The translations under genes were made by a program, and so were the position numbers. 44,134 nt of DNA from Aquitalea palustris. Its GTDB lineage: Bacteria; Pseudomonadota; Gammaproteobacteria; Burkholderiales; Chromobacteriaceae. Numbering within the stretch: position 1 is the stretch's first letter; every line of letters begins with the position of its first letter. The notes under the pieces were generated by a model that worked only from the letters and a program-made list of their open reading frames with translations, ran no database searches and was not told where the DNA came from. Positions 27,096 to 36,047 of the stretch are shown here, piece after piece. The stretch spans positions 1-44,134 of the forward strand of contig NZ_RFAR01000030.1 in assembly GCF_003693445.1 (NCBI RefSeq), written 5' to 3'.

Positions 27096-27572
27096 ATGAA
27101 CAAAGTCCCGTTGACTCTGCGTGGCGCCGAGCTTCTCAAGGAAGAACTGCAACGCCTGAAGAGCGTGGAACGTCCGGCGGTTATTGAAGCGATTGCCGAG
27201 GCGCGTTCGCATGGCGACCTGTCGGAAAACGCCGAATACGACGCCGCCAAGGAACGCCAAGGCTTCGTCGAAGGCCGTATTGCCGATCTCGAAGGCAAGA
27301 TTTCCAATGCAATCATCATCAATCCGGCCGAGCTGGATGCGGATGGTCGCGTGGTGTTTGGTGCCACGGTCGAACTGATGGATCTGGAAACCGAAGACAA
27401 GGTCACCTACCAGATCGTGGGCGACGATGAAGCCGACATCAAGGTCTGCAAGGTATCGGTCAATTCGCCGATTGCCCGTGCGCTGATCGGCAAGGAAGCC
27501 GGCGACGTGGCCGAGGTACTGGCTCCGGGCGGCATCCGCGAATACGAAGTGCTAGACGTCAAGTACATCTAA
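27096..27572 (+). CDS. greA: Transcription elongation factor GreA
   Basis: A 158-residue factor that enters the RNA polymerase secondary channel and triggers cleavage of backtracked RNA. The N-terminal coiled coil ([48 protein letters not shown]) carries the acidic tip residues D and E in [12 protein letters not shown]. The C-terminal FKBP-like domain ends in [18 protein letters not shown]. Length is standard. The ATG at 27096 follows CAGGAG. carB-greA adjacency, or carAB-greA order, is common in Proteobacteria. It is bounded by terminators on both sides, so it may be transcribed alone. Confidence 0.97.
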   Translation: MNKVPLTLRGAELLKEELQRLKSVERPAVIEAIAEARSHGDLSENAEYDAAKERQGFVEGRIADLEGKISNAIIINPAELDADGRVVFGATVELMDLETEDKVTYQIVGDDEADIKVCKVSVNSPIARALIGKEAGDVAEVLAPGGIREYEVLDVKYI

Positions 27573-27584
27573 AACTGTCAGATC

Positions 27585-27608
27585 AAACGCGCGCTTTCGC
27601 GCGTTTTT
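27585..27608 (+). terminator. Intrinsic terminator of greA
   Basis: A 9-bp stem AAACGCGCG/CGCGCGTTT (27585-27593 with 27598-27606), loop CTTT, followed by T residues. Confidence 0.88.
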
Positions 27609-27630
27609 GCTGTGGAGTCAGGGAGCACGC

Positions 27631-28059
27631 ATGGACGGATTGCGAGCGATTACCAGAACCTTCTGGATAGGCGGGCTGTGGGTCATCGGCCTGATTGTCA
27701 CGCCGGTGCTGTTCAAGATGCTGGACACGGTGACCGCAGGCATGGTGGCCGGCAAGCTGTTTGCCGCCATTGCATGGGTCGGTCTGGTGTGCGGGGTGTT
27801 TCTGCTGGTGGACAATATCTGGCGCAACGGCGTGCGCGGCATGAAGGAAAGCAGCTTCTGGCTGATCGTCGGCATGCTGCTGTGCACTGTCATCAACCAC
27901 TTTGCCGTCACTCCCATCATCGCCGAGCTGAAGTTGCAGATGAACCATGCGGCGGAAGGGCTGTTTGGCGGTGGCTTTGCCACCTGGCATGCCATTTCCA
28001 GCCTGATCTATCTGGTGCAAAGCCTGATGGGCCTGGCTTACATCCTGCGTAGTGACTGA
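27631..28059 (+). CDS. DUF4149 family membrane protein
   Basis: About 142 residues, four predicted membrane spans. It resembles the DUF4149 (TMEM205-like) family: the N-terminal RAITRTFWIGGLWVIGLIVTPVLF with a polar WIGGLW step, GKLFAAIAWVGLVCGVFLL, WLIVGMLLCTVINHFAVTPIIAELK and FATWHAISSLIYLVQSLMGLAYIL. Function is not known for bacterial members. It follows greA, an association seen in other betaproteobacteria. The ATG at 27631 is preceded by GGGAG; upstream in-frame codons overlap the greA terminator and are unlikely. Confidence 0.85.
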   Translation: MDGLRAITRTFWIGGLWVIGLIVTPVLFKMLDTVTAGMVAGKLFAAIAWVGLVCGVFLLVDNIWRNGVRGMKESSFWLIVGMLLCTVINHFAVTPIIAELKLQMNHAAEGLFGGGFATWHAISSLIYLVQSLMGLAYILRSD

Positions 28060-28093
28060 ACGAAGCTGACCACAAGCATGGCCGGGACAAAAT

Positions 28094-28119
28094 AAAAGCG
28101 GTGGAGTCCCACCGCTTTT
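28094..28119. terminator. Bidirectional terminator between DUF4149 gene and yhbY
   Basis: An 11-bp inverted repeat AAAAGCGGTGG/CCACCGCTTTT (28094-28104 with 28109-28119). It has A and T runs at both ends and sits between two convergent genes. Confidence 0.88.
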
Positions 28120-28141
28120 GCTATACCGGCCAAGAGCTGGC

Positions 28142-28474
28142 TCAGGATTGCGACGCCAGTTTCAGTGCCTTTTTGTTTTTCGGCAGCACGATGCGCTGCT
28201 TGTCGCTGGGACGCCACAGCACCAGCAGTTTGCCGATATGCTGTACCGGCGCAGCGCCGAGTTCATCGCAAATCTGCTCGTACAGAGCGACGCGGGCAAC
28301 GCGGTCATCACCCTGAACGCGGATCTTGATCAGCTCGTGGGCATCCAGGCTGATGGCGATTTCGCGCAGTACGGAGTCGCTCAGACCATTATTGCCGATC
28401 ATCACGACCGGGTTGAGTGTCTGGGCCAGACCCTTGAGGTGTTGGCGCTGGAAAGGTTGCAGTTCGATTTTCAT
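28142..28474 (-). CDS. yhbY: YhbY-family (CRM domain) RNA-binding protein
   Basis: A 110-residue CRS1-YhbY (CRM) domain protein that associates with pre-50S ribosomal particles. The family core is clear in the N-terminal LKGLAQTLNPVVMIGNNGLSDSVLREIAISLDAHELIKIRV, which includes the conserved loop IGNNGLS (GxxG-like). The C-terminal tail is basic. It is divergent from rlmE, an rRNA methyltransferase, as in many Proteobacteria, and both act on the large ribosomal subunit. The start is the ATG at 28474. Confidence 0.94.
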   Translation of the reverse strand: MKIELQPFQRQHLKGLAQTLNPVVMIGNNGLSDSVLREIAISLDAHELIKIRVQGDDRVARVALYEQICDELGAAPVQHIGKLLVLWRPSDKQRIVLPKNKKALKLASQS

Positions 28475-28610
28475 TGGACAGGCTTGGTTTCAAAGCAAAA
28501 CGGGATTCTACTAGAGTTTGGCCCTTTGCCCAAACTCTGGCCACAAACAGACTGAAAAACAACAGGATAGCCCACCGGCTATGCTGGACGAGATTGGCAG
28601 AAAGCTACCC

Positions 28611-29228
28611 ATGGCAAGAAGTACCAGCAGCAATACCTGGCTGCGCGAACATGTTAACGACCAGTATGTACAGATGGCCAAGAAAGACGGTTATCGGGCA
28701 AGAGCAGCGTACAAGCTGCTGGAAATCAACGAAAAAGACAAACTGATACGCCCAGGTACCGTGCTGGCCGACCTGGGGAGCGCGCCAGGCAGCTGGTCGC
28801 AAGTGGCCGCCCGTATCGTTGGCGAGCAGGGCAAGGTGTTTGCACTGGATATTCTGCCGATGAATCCGATTGCCGATGTGGAATTCATCCAGGGCGATTT
28901 TCGTGAAGAAGAAATTCTGCAGCAGTTTGTCGACCTGCTGGATGGTCGTGCGCTGGACCTTGTAATTTCCGATATGGCACCCAATATCTCAGGAATGAGC
29001 GCCATGGATCAGGCCAGAAGTTTTCTCCTGTGTGAGCTGGCGCTGGAATTTGCGCGCGATCACCTGAAACCCGGCGGCAGTTTTCTCGTCAAAGTGTTCC
29101 AGGGCAGTGATTTCCAGTCCTACCTCCAGGCCATGCGCGAGCTGTTCGAAGAGGTGGTCACCCGCAAACCCAAGGCCTCGCGCGATCGTTCCAGCGAAAT
29201 TTACTTGCTGGGCAAGGGCCGACGCTGA
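28611..29228 (+). CDS. rlmE: 23S rRNA (uridine-2552) 2'-O-methyltransferase RlmE (FtsJ/RrmJ)
   Basis: About 205 residues. It methylates the 2'-OH of U2552 in the A loop of 23S rRNA. The SAM-binding motif [16 protein letters not shown], the FALDILPM and [12 protein letters not shown] segments and the catalytic tetrad region (K in RAAYKL, D in [10 protein letters not shown] in [10 protein letters not shown] in SSEIYLLG) are all visible. The ATG at 28611 is used, since [25 protein letters not shown] matches family N-termini; an in-frame ATG at 28581 is possible. ftsH follows, the conserved rlmE-ftsH order. Confidence 0.96.
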   Translation: MARSTSSNTWLREHVNDQYVQMAKKDGYRARAAYKLLEINEKDKLIRPGTVLADLGSAPGSWSQVAARIVGEQGKVFALDILPMNPIADVEFIQGDFREEEILQQFVDLLDGRALDLVISDMAPNISGMSAMDQARSFLLCELALEFARDHLKPGGSFLVKVFQGSDFQSYLQAMRELFEEVVTRKPKASRDRSSEIYLLGKGRR

Positions 29229-29253
29229 CATACAACCCCCCGGGGTTTACAAT
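29225..29253 (+). promoter_or_regulatory. Candidate sigma70 promoter of ftsH
   Basis: CTGACA (29225-29230) and TACAAT (29248-29253) each match five of six consensus bases and are 17 bases apart. The -35 overlaps the rlmE stop codon. An AACCCC/GGGGTT palindrome lies in the spacer. This would let ftsH be transcribed apart from rlmE. I did not find a clear heat-shock promoter. Confidence 0.6.
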
Positions 29254-29308
29254 CCATACCAATGAAATACGCAACCGCAAAGTCAGGGCACAGAGGAGTC
29301 CGCTACTC

Positions 29309-31219
29309 GTGAACAATATCGGCAAAAATATAGCCATCTGGGTCATCATCGGTTTGGTACTGATGACAGTATTCAATCAGTTCAACAAACGCCAGGACGC
29401 CCAGAACCAGATCGAGTACTCGCAATTCATCAGCGATGTCGAATCCGGCAAGGTGCAATCCCTGAGCATTGAGGGCCATCCCCTGCGTGGCCAGTGGCTG
29501 AAGGGCAAGCGGACTGACGGTTCGGCATTTGCCACCTACGCTCCGTACGACCCGCAACTGGTCGAAGACCTGATCAAGAACAATGTACGCTTCTCCGCCA
29601 AGCCGGAAGAAGAACCGTCCATGCTGATGAGCATCTTCATCAGCTGGTTCCCGATGCTGTTGCTGATTGGCGTGTGGGTTTTCTTCATGCGCCAGATGCA
29701 GGGCGGCGGCAAGGGCGGTGCTTTCTCCTTCGGCAAGAGCAAGGCGCGCATGCTGGATCAGGACACCAATACCGTAACCTTTGCGGATGTGGCCGGCTGC
29801 GATGAAGCCAAGGAAGAAGTAAAGGAAATCGTCGATTACCTGCGTGATCCGTCCCGCTACCAGAGCCTGGGTGGCCGCATTCCGCGCGGCATCCTGCTGT
29901 GTGGCTCGCCGGGTACCGGTAAAACGCTGTTGGCCAAGGCGATTGCCGGCGAAGCCAAGGTGCCGTTCTTCAGCATCTCTGGTTCGGACTTTGTGGAAAT
30001 GTTTGTCGGCGTGGGTGCTGCCCGTGTCCGCGACATGTTCGAGCAGGCGAAAAAGAATTCGCCGTGCATCATCTTCATTGATGAAATCGATGCTGTTGGC
30101 CGCCAGCGTGGTGCTGGTCTGGGCGGTGGCAACGATGAACGCGAACAGACGCTGAACCAGCTGCTGGTGGAGATGGATGGTTTCGAAACCAACACCACTG
30201 TCATCGTGATCGCTGCGACCAACCGTCCTGACGTACTCGACCCCGCCCTGCAGCGTCCGGGCCGTTTCGACCGCCAGGTGGTGGTGCCGCTGCCGGATAT
30301 CCGTGGTCGCGAACAGATCCTGTCCGTGCACATGCGCAAGGTGCCGATTGCTGCCGATGTGGAACCTTCAGTCATCGCACGTGGCACGCCGGGTTTCTCC
30401 GGTGCTGATCTGGCCAACCTGGTGAACGAGGCTGCGCTGTTTGCTGCCCGTCGCGCCAAGCGCCTGGTGGACATGGTGGATTTCGAGTCGGCCAAGGACA
30501 AGATCATGATGGGTGCCGAGCGCCGCAGCATGGTGATGTCGGAGGAGGAAAAGCGCAATACGGCTTATCACGAATCCGGTCATGCCGTTGTCGCCAAGCT
30601 GTTGCCCAAGTCTGATCCGGTACACAAGGTCACCATCATTCCGCGCGGCCGTGCGCTGGGTGTGACCATGCAGTTGCCGGAGCAGGACCGCTTTGCCTAT
30701 GATCGCGGCTACCTGATGGACCGACTGGCCATTCTGTTCGGCGGTCGTATTGCCGAAGAGCTGTTCATGAATCAGATGACCACCGGTGCTTCCAACGACT
30801 TCGAACGTGCCACGCAAATGGCGCGCGACATGGTGACCCGCTACGGCATGTCCGACAAGCTCGGTCCGATGGTGTATGGCGACAACGAAGGCGAAGTGTT
30901 CCTGGGTCGTTCCATCACCACGCACAAGAACCTGTCCGAAGCCACCATGCAGCAAGTGGATATGGAAATCCGCCGCATTATCGACGAGCAGTACGGGCTG
31001 GCCCGCCGTCTGCTGGAAGACAATCGCGACAAGGTGGAAGCCATGACCGCCGCCCTGCTGGAGTGGGAAACCATCGATGCCGAGCAGATCAACGACATCA
31101 TGGATGGCAAGCCGCCGCGTCCGCCCAAACCGGGCAGCGGTTTCCCTGCCAAGCCGGAAGACAAGCCGGCGGAAGCCAGCCCGGCAGCAGCGACATCGAC
31201 GCCGGCTCAGGAACTCTGA
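29309..31219 (+). CDS. ftsH: ATP-dependent zinc metalloprotease FtsH
   Basis: A 636-residue membrane-anchored AAA+ protease that degrades misassembled membrane proteins and regulators. Two N-terminal membrane spans (about 8-22 and 106-126) flank a periplasmic domain. The AAA domain has Walker A GSPGTGKT (199-206), Walker B IIFIDEID, the pore motif [13 protein letters not shown] and the second region of homology [20 protein letters not shown]. The protease zinc site is H421-E-S-G-H425, with the aspartate ligand expected in [10 protein letters not shown]. Walker A has serine where many relatives have proline (GPPGTGKT). The start is a GTG at 29309, 10 bases after GAGGAG. The tail is Pro/Ala-rich. 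Confidence 0.97.
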   Translation: MNNIGKNIAIWVIIGLVLMTVFNQFNKRQDAQNQIEYSQFISDVESGKVQSLSIEGHPLRGQWLKGKRTDGSAFATYAPYDPQLVEDLIKNNVRFSAKPEEEPSMLMSIFISWFPMLLLIGVWVFFMRQMQGGGKGGAFSFGKSKARMLDQDTNTVTFADVAGCDEAKEEVKEIVDYLRDPSRYQSLGGRIPRGILLCGSPGTGKTLLAKAIAGEAKVPFFSISGSDFVEMFVGVGAARVRDMFEQAKKNSPCIIFIDEIDAVGRQRGAGLGGGNDEREQTLNQLLVEMDGFETNTTVIVIAATNRPDVLDPALQRPGRFDRQVVVPLPDIRGREQILSVHMRKVPIAADVEPSVIARGTPGFSGADLANLVNEAALFAARRAKRLVDMVDFESAKDKIMMGAERRSMVMSEEEKRNTAYHESGHAVVAKLLPKSDPVHKVTIIPRGRALGVTMQLPEQDRFAYDRGYLMDRLAILFGGRIAEELFMNQMTTGASNDFERATQMARDMVTRYGMSDKLGPMVYGDNEGEVFLGRSITTHKNLSEATMQQVDMEIRRIIDEQYGLARRLLEDNRDKVEAMTAALLEWETIDAEQINDIMDGKPPRPPKPGSGFPAKPEDKPAEASPAAATSTPAQEL

Positions 31220-31232
31220 TCACCGGTTTTTG

Positions 31233-31264
31233 CAGGGCGGCAGCTTAGGCTGTCGCCCTGTTTT
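31233..31264 (+). terminator. Intrinsic terminator of ftsH
   Basis: A 12-base stem CAGGGCGGCAGC/GCTGTCGCCCTG (31233-31244 with 31249-31260, one mismatch), loop TTAG, followed by TTTT. Its closeness to folP suggests only partial termination or a separate folP promoter. Confidence 0.8.
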
Positions 31265-31288
31265 GCATTTATCAGGCAGATATTTTCC

Positions 31289-32131
31289 ATGCAATTGCTT
31301 GAATGCGGGCGTTTTCAGCTCGATCTGACCCAGCCCATGATCATGGGCATCCTCAATGTCACGCCGGATTCGTTTTCCGATGGTGGTCGCTTCAATACCC
31401 TGGATAGTGCGCTGCAACGTGCCGAAAGCATGCTGGCAGACGGTGCGGCCATTCTGGACATCGGTGGCGAATCCACCCGTCCCGGTGCGCCGGAAGTCAG
31501 TGTGCAGCAAGAGCTGGACCGGGTCATGCCGGTACTGGAGAAGCTCAAGGAGATAGGCGCTCCCCTGTCGCTGGATACCCGCCGTACCGCCGTGATGCGC
31601 GCCGCCTTGCAACTGGGCGCGGTGGATCTGATCAATGATGTTTCCGCGCTGGAAGATGAGGGCGCGGTGGAGGCGGTGACTGCATCGAATGTAGCGCTGT
31701 GCCTGATGCACAAGCAGGGCAACCCCGACACCATGCAGCAGGCCCCGGCGTATCAGGATGTGGTTGAAGAGGTGGGGCAGTACCTGCTGCGCCGGGTTGA
31801 GCTATGCCGCGCTGCCGGCATTACCGATGCCCGCCTGCTGATCGATCCCGGTTTTGGTTTTGGCAAAACGCTGGAGCACAATTTGCAGCTACTGGCAGGC
31901 CTGCGTCGCATCGAAGCCATCAGCCGTCTTCCGGTACTGGTTGGTCTGTCGCGCAAATCCATGCTGGGTGCGATTACCGGCGAGGCCGTTCCCGCCGAGC
32001 GGCTGGGAGCCAGCCTGGCCGTAGCGCTGCTGTCCTTGCAGCAGGGTGCCAGGATAGTACGGGTACACGATGTCAAGGCCAGTCATCAGGCCCTGCAGGT
32101 ATGGCGTGCCATGCAAGCCTATGCCGGCTGA
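31289..32131 (+). CDS. folP: Dihydropteroate synthase
   Basis: A 280-residue TIM-barrel enzyme of folate synthesis, the sulfonamide target. It joins p-aminobenzoate to dihydropterin pyrophosphate. The two family signatures are present: IMGILNVTPDSFSDGG (about 12-27) and AILDIGGESTRPGAPEV (about 54-70). Further family motifs are LIDPGFGFGKTLEHN and VGLSRKSMLGAITG. The start is the ATG at 31289. No strong ribosome-binding site is visible. It lies between ftsH and glmM, the usual order (ftsH-folP-glmM) in Proteobacteria. Confidence 0.96.
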   Translation: MQLLECGRFQLDLTQPMIMGILNVTPDSFSDGGRFNTLDSALQRAESMLADGAAILDIGGESTRPGAPEVSVQQELDRVMPVLEKLKEIGAPLSLDTRRTAVMRAALQLGAVDLINDVSALEDEGAVEAVTASNVALCLMHKQGNPDTMQQAPAYQDVVEEVGQYLLRRVELCRAAGITDARLLIDPGFGFGKTLEHNLQLLAGLRRIEAISRLPVLVGLSRKSMLGAITGEAVPAERLGASLAVALLSLQQGARIVRVHDVKASHQALQVWRAMQAYAG

Positions 32132-32170
32132 TGCCAGCCGGCAGACCCGCAGCGTTTTGCGGTGCGACAG

Positions 32171-32200
32171 CTGCCAAGCAGCTTGGGGCACAGGTACAAT
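32171..32200 (+). promoter_or_regulatory. Possible promoter of glmM
   Basis: CTGCCA (32171-32176) and TACAAT (32195-32200) are 18 bases apart, in the 144-base gap between folP and glmM. The -35 matches four of six bases. glmM may still be read with folP. Confidence 0.4.
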
Positions 32201-32275
32201 GCATTACTCCCGCAGGGGCCATTTTGCTGTTATGCGCTGCCAGCCAAGTGGCGGCAACGTGATTAGGATAATGAG

Positions 32276-33610
32276 ATGAGTCGCAAATATTTTGGAACGG
32301 ATGGTGTGCGTGGCGAAGTAGGGCAGTTTCCCATTACGCCGGATTTTGTTCTCAAGCTGGGCCATGCCGCCGGTCGGGTGCTGGTGGATCATGACAAGGC
32401 GCATCGCCCCACCGTGCTGATTGGCAAGGACACCCGGATTTCCGGTTATATGCTGGAGGCGGCGCTGCAGGCCGGCTTTACCGCTGCCGGTGTCAATGTG
32501 CTGCTGACCGGGCCGCTGCCGACTCCGGGCATTGCCTATCTGACCCGTGCGTTGCGGCTGGAGGCCGGGGTGGTGATTTCGGCCTCGCATAACCCGTATC
32601 AGGATAATGGCATCAAGTTTTTTGCCGAAGGTGGCAAAAAGCTGGATGACACGCTGGAGCTGGAAATCGAGGCCATGCTGGAACAAGCGATGACCACCAA
32701 TGGCTCGGTGGAGCTGGGGCGTGCCCGGCGTATTTCCGGTGCGGCCGAACGTTATATCGAGTTCTGCAAGAGCACCTTCCCGGGCGAGCGCGACCTCAAG
32801 CAGCTCAAACTGGTGGTGGATTGCGCCAATGGTGCCACCTACCATATCGCGCCCAAGGTGTTTCACGAACTGGGTGCCGAAGTGGTGGTCATTGGTGGCG
32901 AGCCGGATGGTTACAACATCAATGACAAGGTGGGCGCGACCTATCCCAAGACCCTGCAAGTCGCCGTGCTGGAACACCATGCCGATTTCGGTATTTCACT
33001 GGATGGCGACGGCGACCGGCTGATCATGGTGGATCGCAACGGCAAGGTGTATGACGGTGACCAGCTGATCTACATCATCGCCAAAGCCCGTGCCGCACGC
33101 GGTGAGCTCAAGGGCGGCGTGGTCGGCACCGTGATGACCAATATGGCGATGGAGCTGGCCCTGAACAAGCTGGGTGTGGCTTTTGGCCGTGCCAAGGTGG
33201 GTGACCGCTACGTGCTGGAAATGCTGCATGCCCATGGCTGGCAGGTAGGCGGCGAGGCCTCTGGCCACATCCTGTGTCTGGACAAGCACACTACCGGCGA
33301 CGGCATCATCTCCAGCCTGCAGGTGCTGGCCAGCCTGGCCGAACTGGGCATCAGCATGGAAGAAGCCTGTAACGACTGGACGCCATTCCCGCAAACCATG
33401 ATCAATGTCCGCCACAATGGCTGCGACTGGAAAGCCGCTTCTGCCGAAGCGCTGGCCGCTGCCGAAGCCGCGCTGGTCGGTGTGGGGCGCGTGGTATTGC
33501 GTCCCTCCGGCACCGAGCCGGTGGTGCGGGTGATGGTGGAGGCCAGCGACCGTAGCTTGTCGGAAAAGTGGGCAAGAGACATTGCTGCCACCATCGAGCG
33601 CGTGGCCTGA
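32276..33610 (+). CDS. glmM: Phosphoglucosamine mutase
   Basis: A 444-residue alpha-D-phosphohexomutase that converts glucosamine-6-phosphate to glucosamine-1-phosphate for peptidoglycan and LPS precursors. It has four domains. The phosphoserine loop is [16 protein letters not shown] with Ser104 as the phosphorylated residue. The metal loop is [13 protein letters not shown], the sugar-recognition loop [19 protein letters not shown], and the phosphate loop [15 protein letters not shown]. The start ([16 protein letters not shown]) is classical, and AGGATAATGAG precedes it. The enzyme is essential in most bacteria. Confidence 0.97.
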   Translation: MSRKYFGTDGVRGEVGQFPITPDFVLKLGHAAGRVLVDHDKAHRPTVLIGKDTRISGYMLEAALQAGFTAAGVNVLLTGPLPTPGIAYLTRALRLEAGVVISASHNPYQDNGIKFFAEGGKKLDDTLELEIEAMLEQAMTTNGSVELGRARRISGAAERYIEFCKSTFPGERDLKQLKLVVDCANGATYHIAPKVFHELGAEVVVIGGEPDGYNINDKVGATYPKTLQVAVLEHHADFGISLDGDGDRLIMVDRNGKVYDGDQLIYIIAKARAARGELKGGVVGTVMTNMAMELALNKLGVAFGRAKVGDRYVLEMLHAHGWQVGGEASGHILCLDKHTTGDGIISSLQVLASLAELGISMEEACNDWTPFPQTMINVRHNGCDWKAASAEALAAAEAALVGVGRVVLRPSGTEPVVRVMVEASDRSLSEKWARDIAATIERVA

Positions 33611-33627
33611 TTCCGTCCGAGTGCAAG

Positions 33628-33660
33628 AAAAAGCCGCTGCCCGATGCAGCGGCTTTTTTT
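33628..33660. terminator. Bidirectional terminator between glmM and alr
   Basis: A 13-bp inverted repeat AAAAAGCCGCTGC/GCAGCGGCTTTTT (33628-33640 with 33646-33658), with further T residues, between two convergent genes. Confidence 0.92.
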
Positions 33661-33688
33661 ATGGGCAGCAGCGATCAGTTCGGGTAGT

Positions 33689-34759
33689 TCAGATCAACTG
33701 GCGTGGCACCCGGGGGGCAATGGCACACATCAACTCATAGCCGATGGTGCCGGCTGCGGCAGCCACTTCTTCAATTGCCACATTCGGCCCCCACAGCTCC
33801 ACCCGGCTACCGATATCGGCAGCGGGGAGGTGGCTGAGATCGATGGCCAGCATGTCCATGGATACTCGCCCCACGGTGGCGCTGCGCTGGTCGGCCACCA
33901 TCACCGGTGTGCCATTGGCGGCAATGCGCGGATAGCCGTCTGCATAGCCACAGGCGACGATGCCGATGCGCATGGCGTGCTCCGCGCGGAAGTTCAGCCC
34001 GTAGCCCACGGTATCGCCGGCTTGCAGCTGCTGGGTGGCGATGATGTCGGCACTCAGTGTCATGGTGGTTTGCAGACCCAGCGCAGCACCGTGACATTCG
34101 GCAAAGGGCGAGCAGCCATACAGCGTGATGCCCGGCCGTACCACATCGCCATGGGTTTGCGGATGGCGGAATACCGCTGCCGAATTGGCAGCGCTGACCG
34201 CCAGGCCACTGGCTGCTGCTACTGGGGCAAAGGCCTGCCATTGCGCGGCTACGCCACGGGCATCATCTGCGGTGGCAAAGTGGGTCATGATGGTGCTGGT
34301 GTGGACCTGGGGCAGGGACTGCAGACGGGCCAGCGTGGCGGCGACTTGCTCCGGGCGAAAGCCCAGCCGGTTCATGCCGCTATTGATCTTGAGCCATACC
34401 TCGACAGGGCCGGGCAGGGAACCTTCGCGCAGCCAGGCAATCTGGTGAGGGGAGTGAATGGCGCCGCCAATGCGATATGTGGCCATGGCTTCGACTTCGG
34501 CACGGTCGAAAGGGCCTTCCAGCAGGATGATGTCTTGCTGGATACCTGCCTGGCGCAGAGCGATGGCATCTTCGATGTTGAGCAAGGCAAAGCCATCGGC
34601 CATGTCGGCCAGAGCCTGTGCACAGCCCAGACTGCCATGGCCATAGGCATCCGCCTTGATCACGGCCAGGGCACGGCGGCCTGAGGTTTGTTTGCGGGAT
34701 TGTAAATAATTATGGCGCAGGGCGGAATGATTGATTTCCACCCGTATAGGGCGTGTCAT
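33689..34759 (-). CDS. alr: Alanine racemase
   Basis: A 356-residue PLP enzyme that converts L- to D-alanine for cell-wall synthesis. The PLP lysine is Lys35 in AVIKADAYGHG, the family signature. The C-terminal beta domain has AEHAMRIGIVACGYADGYPR and VSMDMLAIDL, where the second catalytic base (tyrosine) lies in the segment around GDTVGYGLNF. Length is normal. The start ATG at 34759 gives MTRPIRVEINHSALRHNY, typical of the family. Whether it is the biosynthetic (alr) or catabolic (dadX) paralogue cannot be told without the rest of the genome. No dadA lies beside it. Confidence 0.95.
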   Translation of the reverse strand: MTRPIRVEINHSALRHNYLQSRKQTSGRRALAVIKADAYGHGSLGCAQALADMADGFALLNIEDAIALRQAGIQQDIILLEGPFDRAEVEAMATYRIGGAIHSPHQIAWLREGSLPGPVEVWLKINSGMNRLGFRPEQVAATLARLQSLPQVHTSTIMTHFATADDARGVAAQWQAFAPVAAASGLAVSAANSAAVFRHPQTHGDVVRPGITLYGCSPFAECHGAALGLQTTMTLSADIIATQQLQAGDTVGYGLNFRAEHAMRIGIVACGYADGYPRIAANGTPVMVADQRSATVGRVSMDMLAIDLSHLPAADIGSRVELWGPNVAIEEVAAAAGTIGYELMCAIAPRVPRQLI

Positions 34760-34784
34760 GTCAAGAAAGGATAAGGTCGAGGTG

Positions 34785-34796
34785 TGCTATTATAAG
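34785..34796 (+). promoter_or_regulatory. Possible extended -10 promoter of the dedA gene
   Basis: TG-C-TATTAT (34785-34793), overlapped by TATAAG, in the alr-dedA divergent gap. No good -35 is seen, as is usual for extended -10 promoters. Confidence 0.4.
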
Positions 34797-34875
34797 CGCC
34801 CGATCATGCACTCGGACAATCAGCCCGCGGCCAAATCTTGTGTCAGGACAAGACCGCGCCGGTCGGCGGAGCACT

Positions 34876-35505
34876 ATGGACATACTGCAGATACTTCTCG
34901 ATTTCTTTACCGGTTACGGTTATGTGGCTGTCTTTACCGTATTGCTGGTGTGTGGGTTTGGCATTCCGATTCCGGAGGACATCACTCTGGTCGCCGGTGG
35001 CATCATTTCCGGCCTGGGTTATGCCGATGTGGACATCATGTTCCTGGTGGGGATGGCCGGCGTGCTGGCGGGCGATGGCATCATGTTTGCAGCCGGCCGC
35101 TTTTATGGGCACAAGGTTCAGCGCTTCCGGCCGATTGCGCGCATCCTGACGCAGGAGCGTTTCGAGGCTGTACAGGAAAAGTTTGAAAAGTATGGCACCT
35201 GGGTGCTGTTCGTTGCCCGCTTTCTGCCCGGCCTGCGTTCGCCCATCTTCATCACTGCCGGCATGACCCGGCGCGTGCCCTACTGGCGTTTTCTGCTGAT
35301 GGATGGCTTTGCCGCACTGATTTCCGTACCTGTCTGGGTGTATCTGGGCCACTACGGCGCCACCCAGCGCGAATGGCTGATGCACATGGTGCATCGCGGC
35401 CAAGTGGGCATTCTCTCGGCAGTCGGTGTGCTGCTGACGGTGCTGCTCATTGTTTATCTGTGCCGCCGCAAAAAGTGCTGTGCTGCTTCCGAACTGAAAA
35501 AATAG
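34876..35505 (+). CDS. DedA-family inner-membrane protein
   Basis: About 209 residues with four to five hydrophobic segments. The DedA/SNARE-associated family is recognised by the first re-entrant region (FFTGYGYVAVFTVLLVCGFGIPIPEDITLVAGGIISG), the GDGIMFAAGRFYG segment and the basic motif FEKYGTWVLFVARFLPGLRSPIFITAG. DedA proteins are thought to flip undecaprenyl phosphate or phospholipids and affect membrane potential and drug tolerance. The arginine in RFLPGLR and the acid in PIPED are the usual functional residues. The ATG at 34876 follows GGAG; the longer frame from 34753 is not hydrophobic and not family-like. The exact DedA paralogue is not assigned. Confidence 0.93.
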   Translation: MDILQILLDFFTGYGYVAVFTVLLVCGFGIPIPEDITLVAGGIISGLGYADVDIMFLVGMAGVLAGDGIMFAAGRFYGHKVQRFRPIARILTQERFEAVQEKFEKYGTWVLFVARFLPGLRSPIFITAGMTRRVPYWRFLLMDGFAALISVPVWVYLGHYGATQREWLMHMVHRGQVGILSAVGVLLTVLLIVYLCRRKKCCAASELKK

Positions 35506-35520
35506 CTTGCCGAGCATGAA

Positions 35521-35548
35521 AAAAGCCACCTGACGGTGGCTTTTTTTT
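35521..35548. terminator. Bidirectional terminator between dedA gene and FKBP gene
   Basis: A 10-bp stem AAAAGCCACC/GGTGGCTTTT (35521-35530 with 35535-35544), loop TGAC, with an 8-base T-run and a matching upstream A-run. Confidence 0.92.
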
Positions 35549-35558
35549 CGGGCCAGAA

Positions 35559-35885
35559 TCAACCCACCTGCAGCAATTCCACTTCGAATACCAGGGTGGC
35601 ATTCGGCGGAATCACGCCGCCGGCGCCGCGTGCACCATAGCCCAGTTCCGGCGGAATGGTCAGCTTGCGCTTGCCACCCACCTTCATGCCGACAACACCC
35701 TGATCCCAGCCCTTGATGACATGGCCGGCTCCCAGCGGGAAGCTGAAGGGCTGATAGCGATCCTTGCTGGAGTCGAACTTGCTGCCATTGGTCAGCCAGC
35801 CGGTGTAGTGCACGGTGACTTCTTCACCGGCAACGGCTTCGGCACCTTCGCCGACGGTCAGGTCTTCAATGATCAATGCGCTCAT
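35559..35885 (-). CDS. FKBP-type peptidyl-prolyl cis-trans isomerase
   Basis: A 108-residue single FKBP domain with no signal peptide, so cytosolic. The family features are [75 protein letters not shown], including the aromatic active-site residues (Y, F, W, Y). It catalyses prolyl isomerisation during folding. It is closer to the compact neisserial/eukaryote-like FKBP12 type than to SlyD or trigger factor. It is transcribed alone from a region shared with the DUF2189 gene on the other strand. Confidence 0.94.
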   Translation of the reverse strand: MSALIIEDLTVGEGAEAVAGEEVTVHYTGWLTNGSKFDSSKDRYQPFSFPLGAGHVIKGWDQGVVGMKVGGKRKLTIPPELGYGARGAGGVIPPNATLVFEVELLQVG

Positions 35886-36047
35886 CTTGTCGTAGTCCTT
35901 GTATCTGGTTCAAGCAGGGCGAAATTGTACCATTCACCTGCTTGTATGGCTGCTGGATCGTCATATTGTATTTGTATTTTACAATCAATGGCTTATAAAG
36001 AAATTAACTGTCTGGTTTACCCACCCACCACCAGAAGGGGATTCGTC

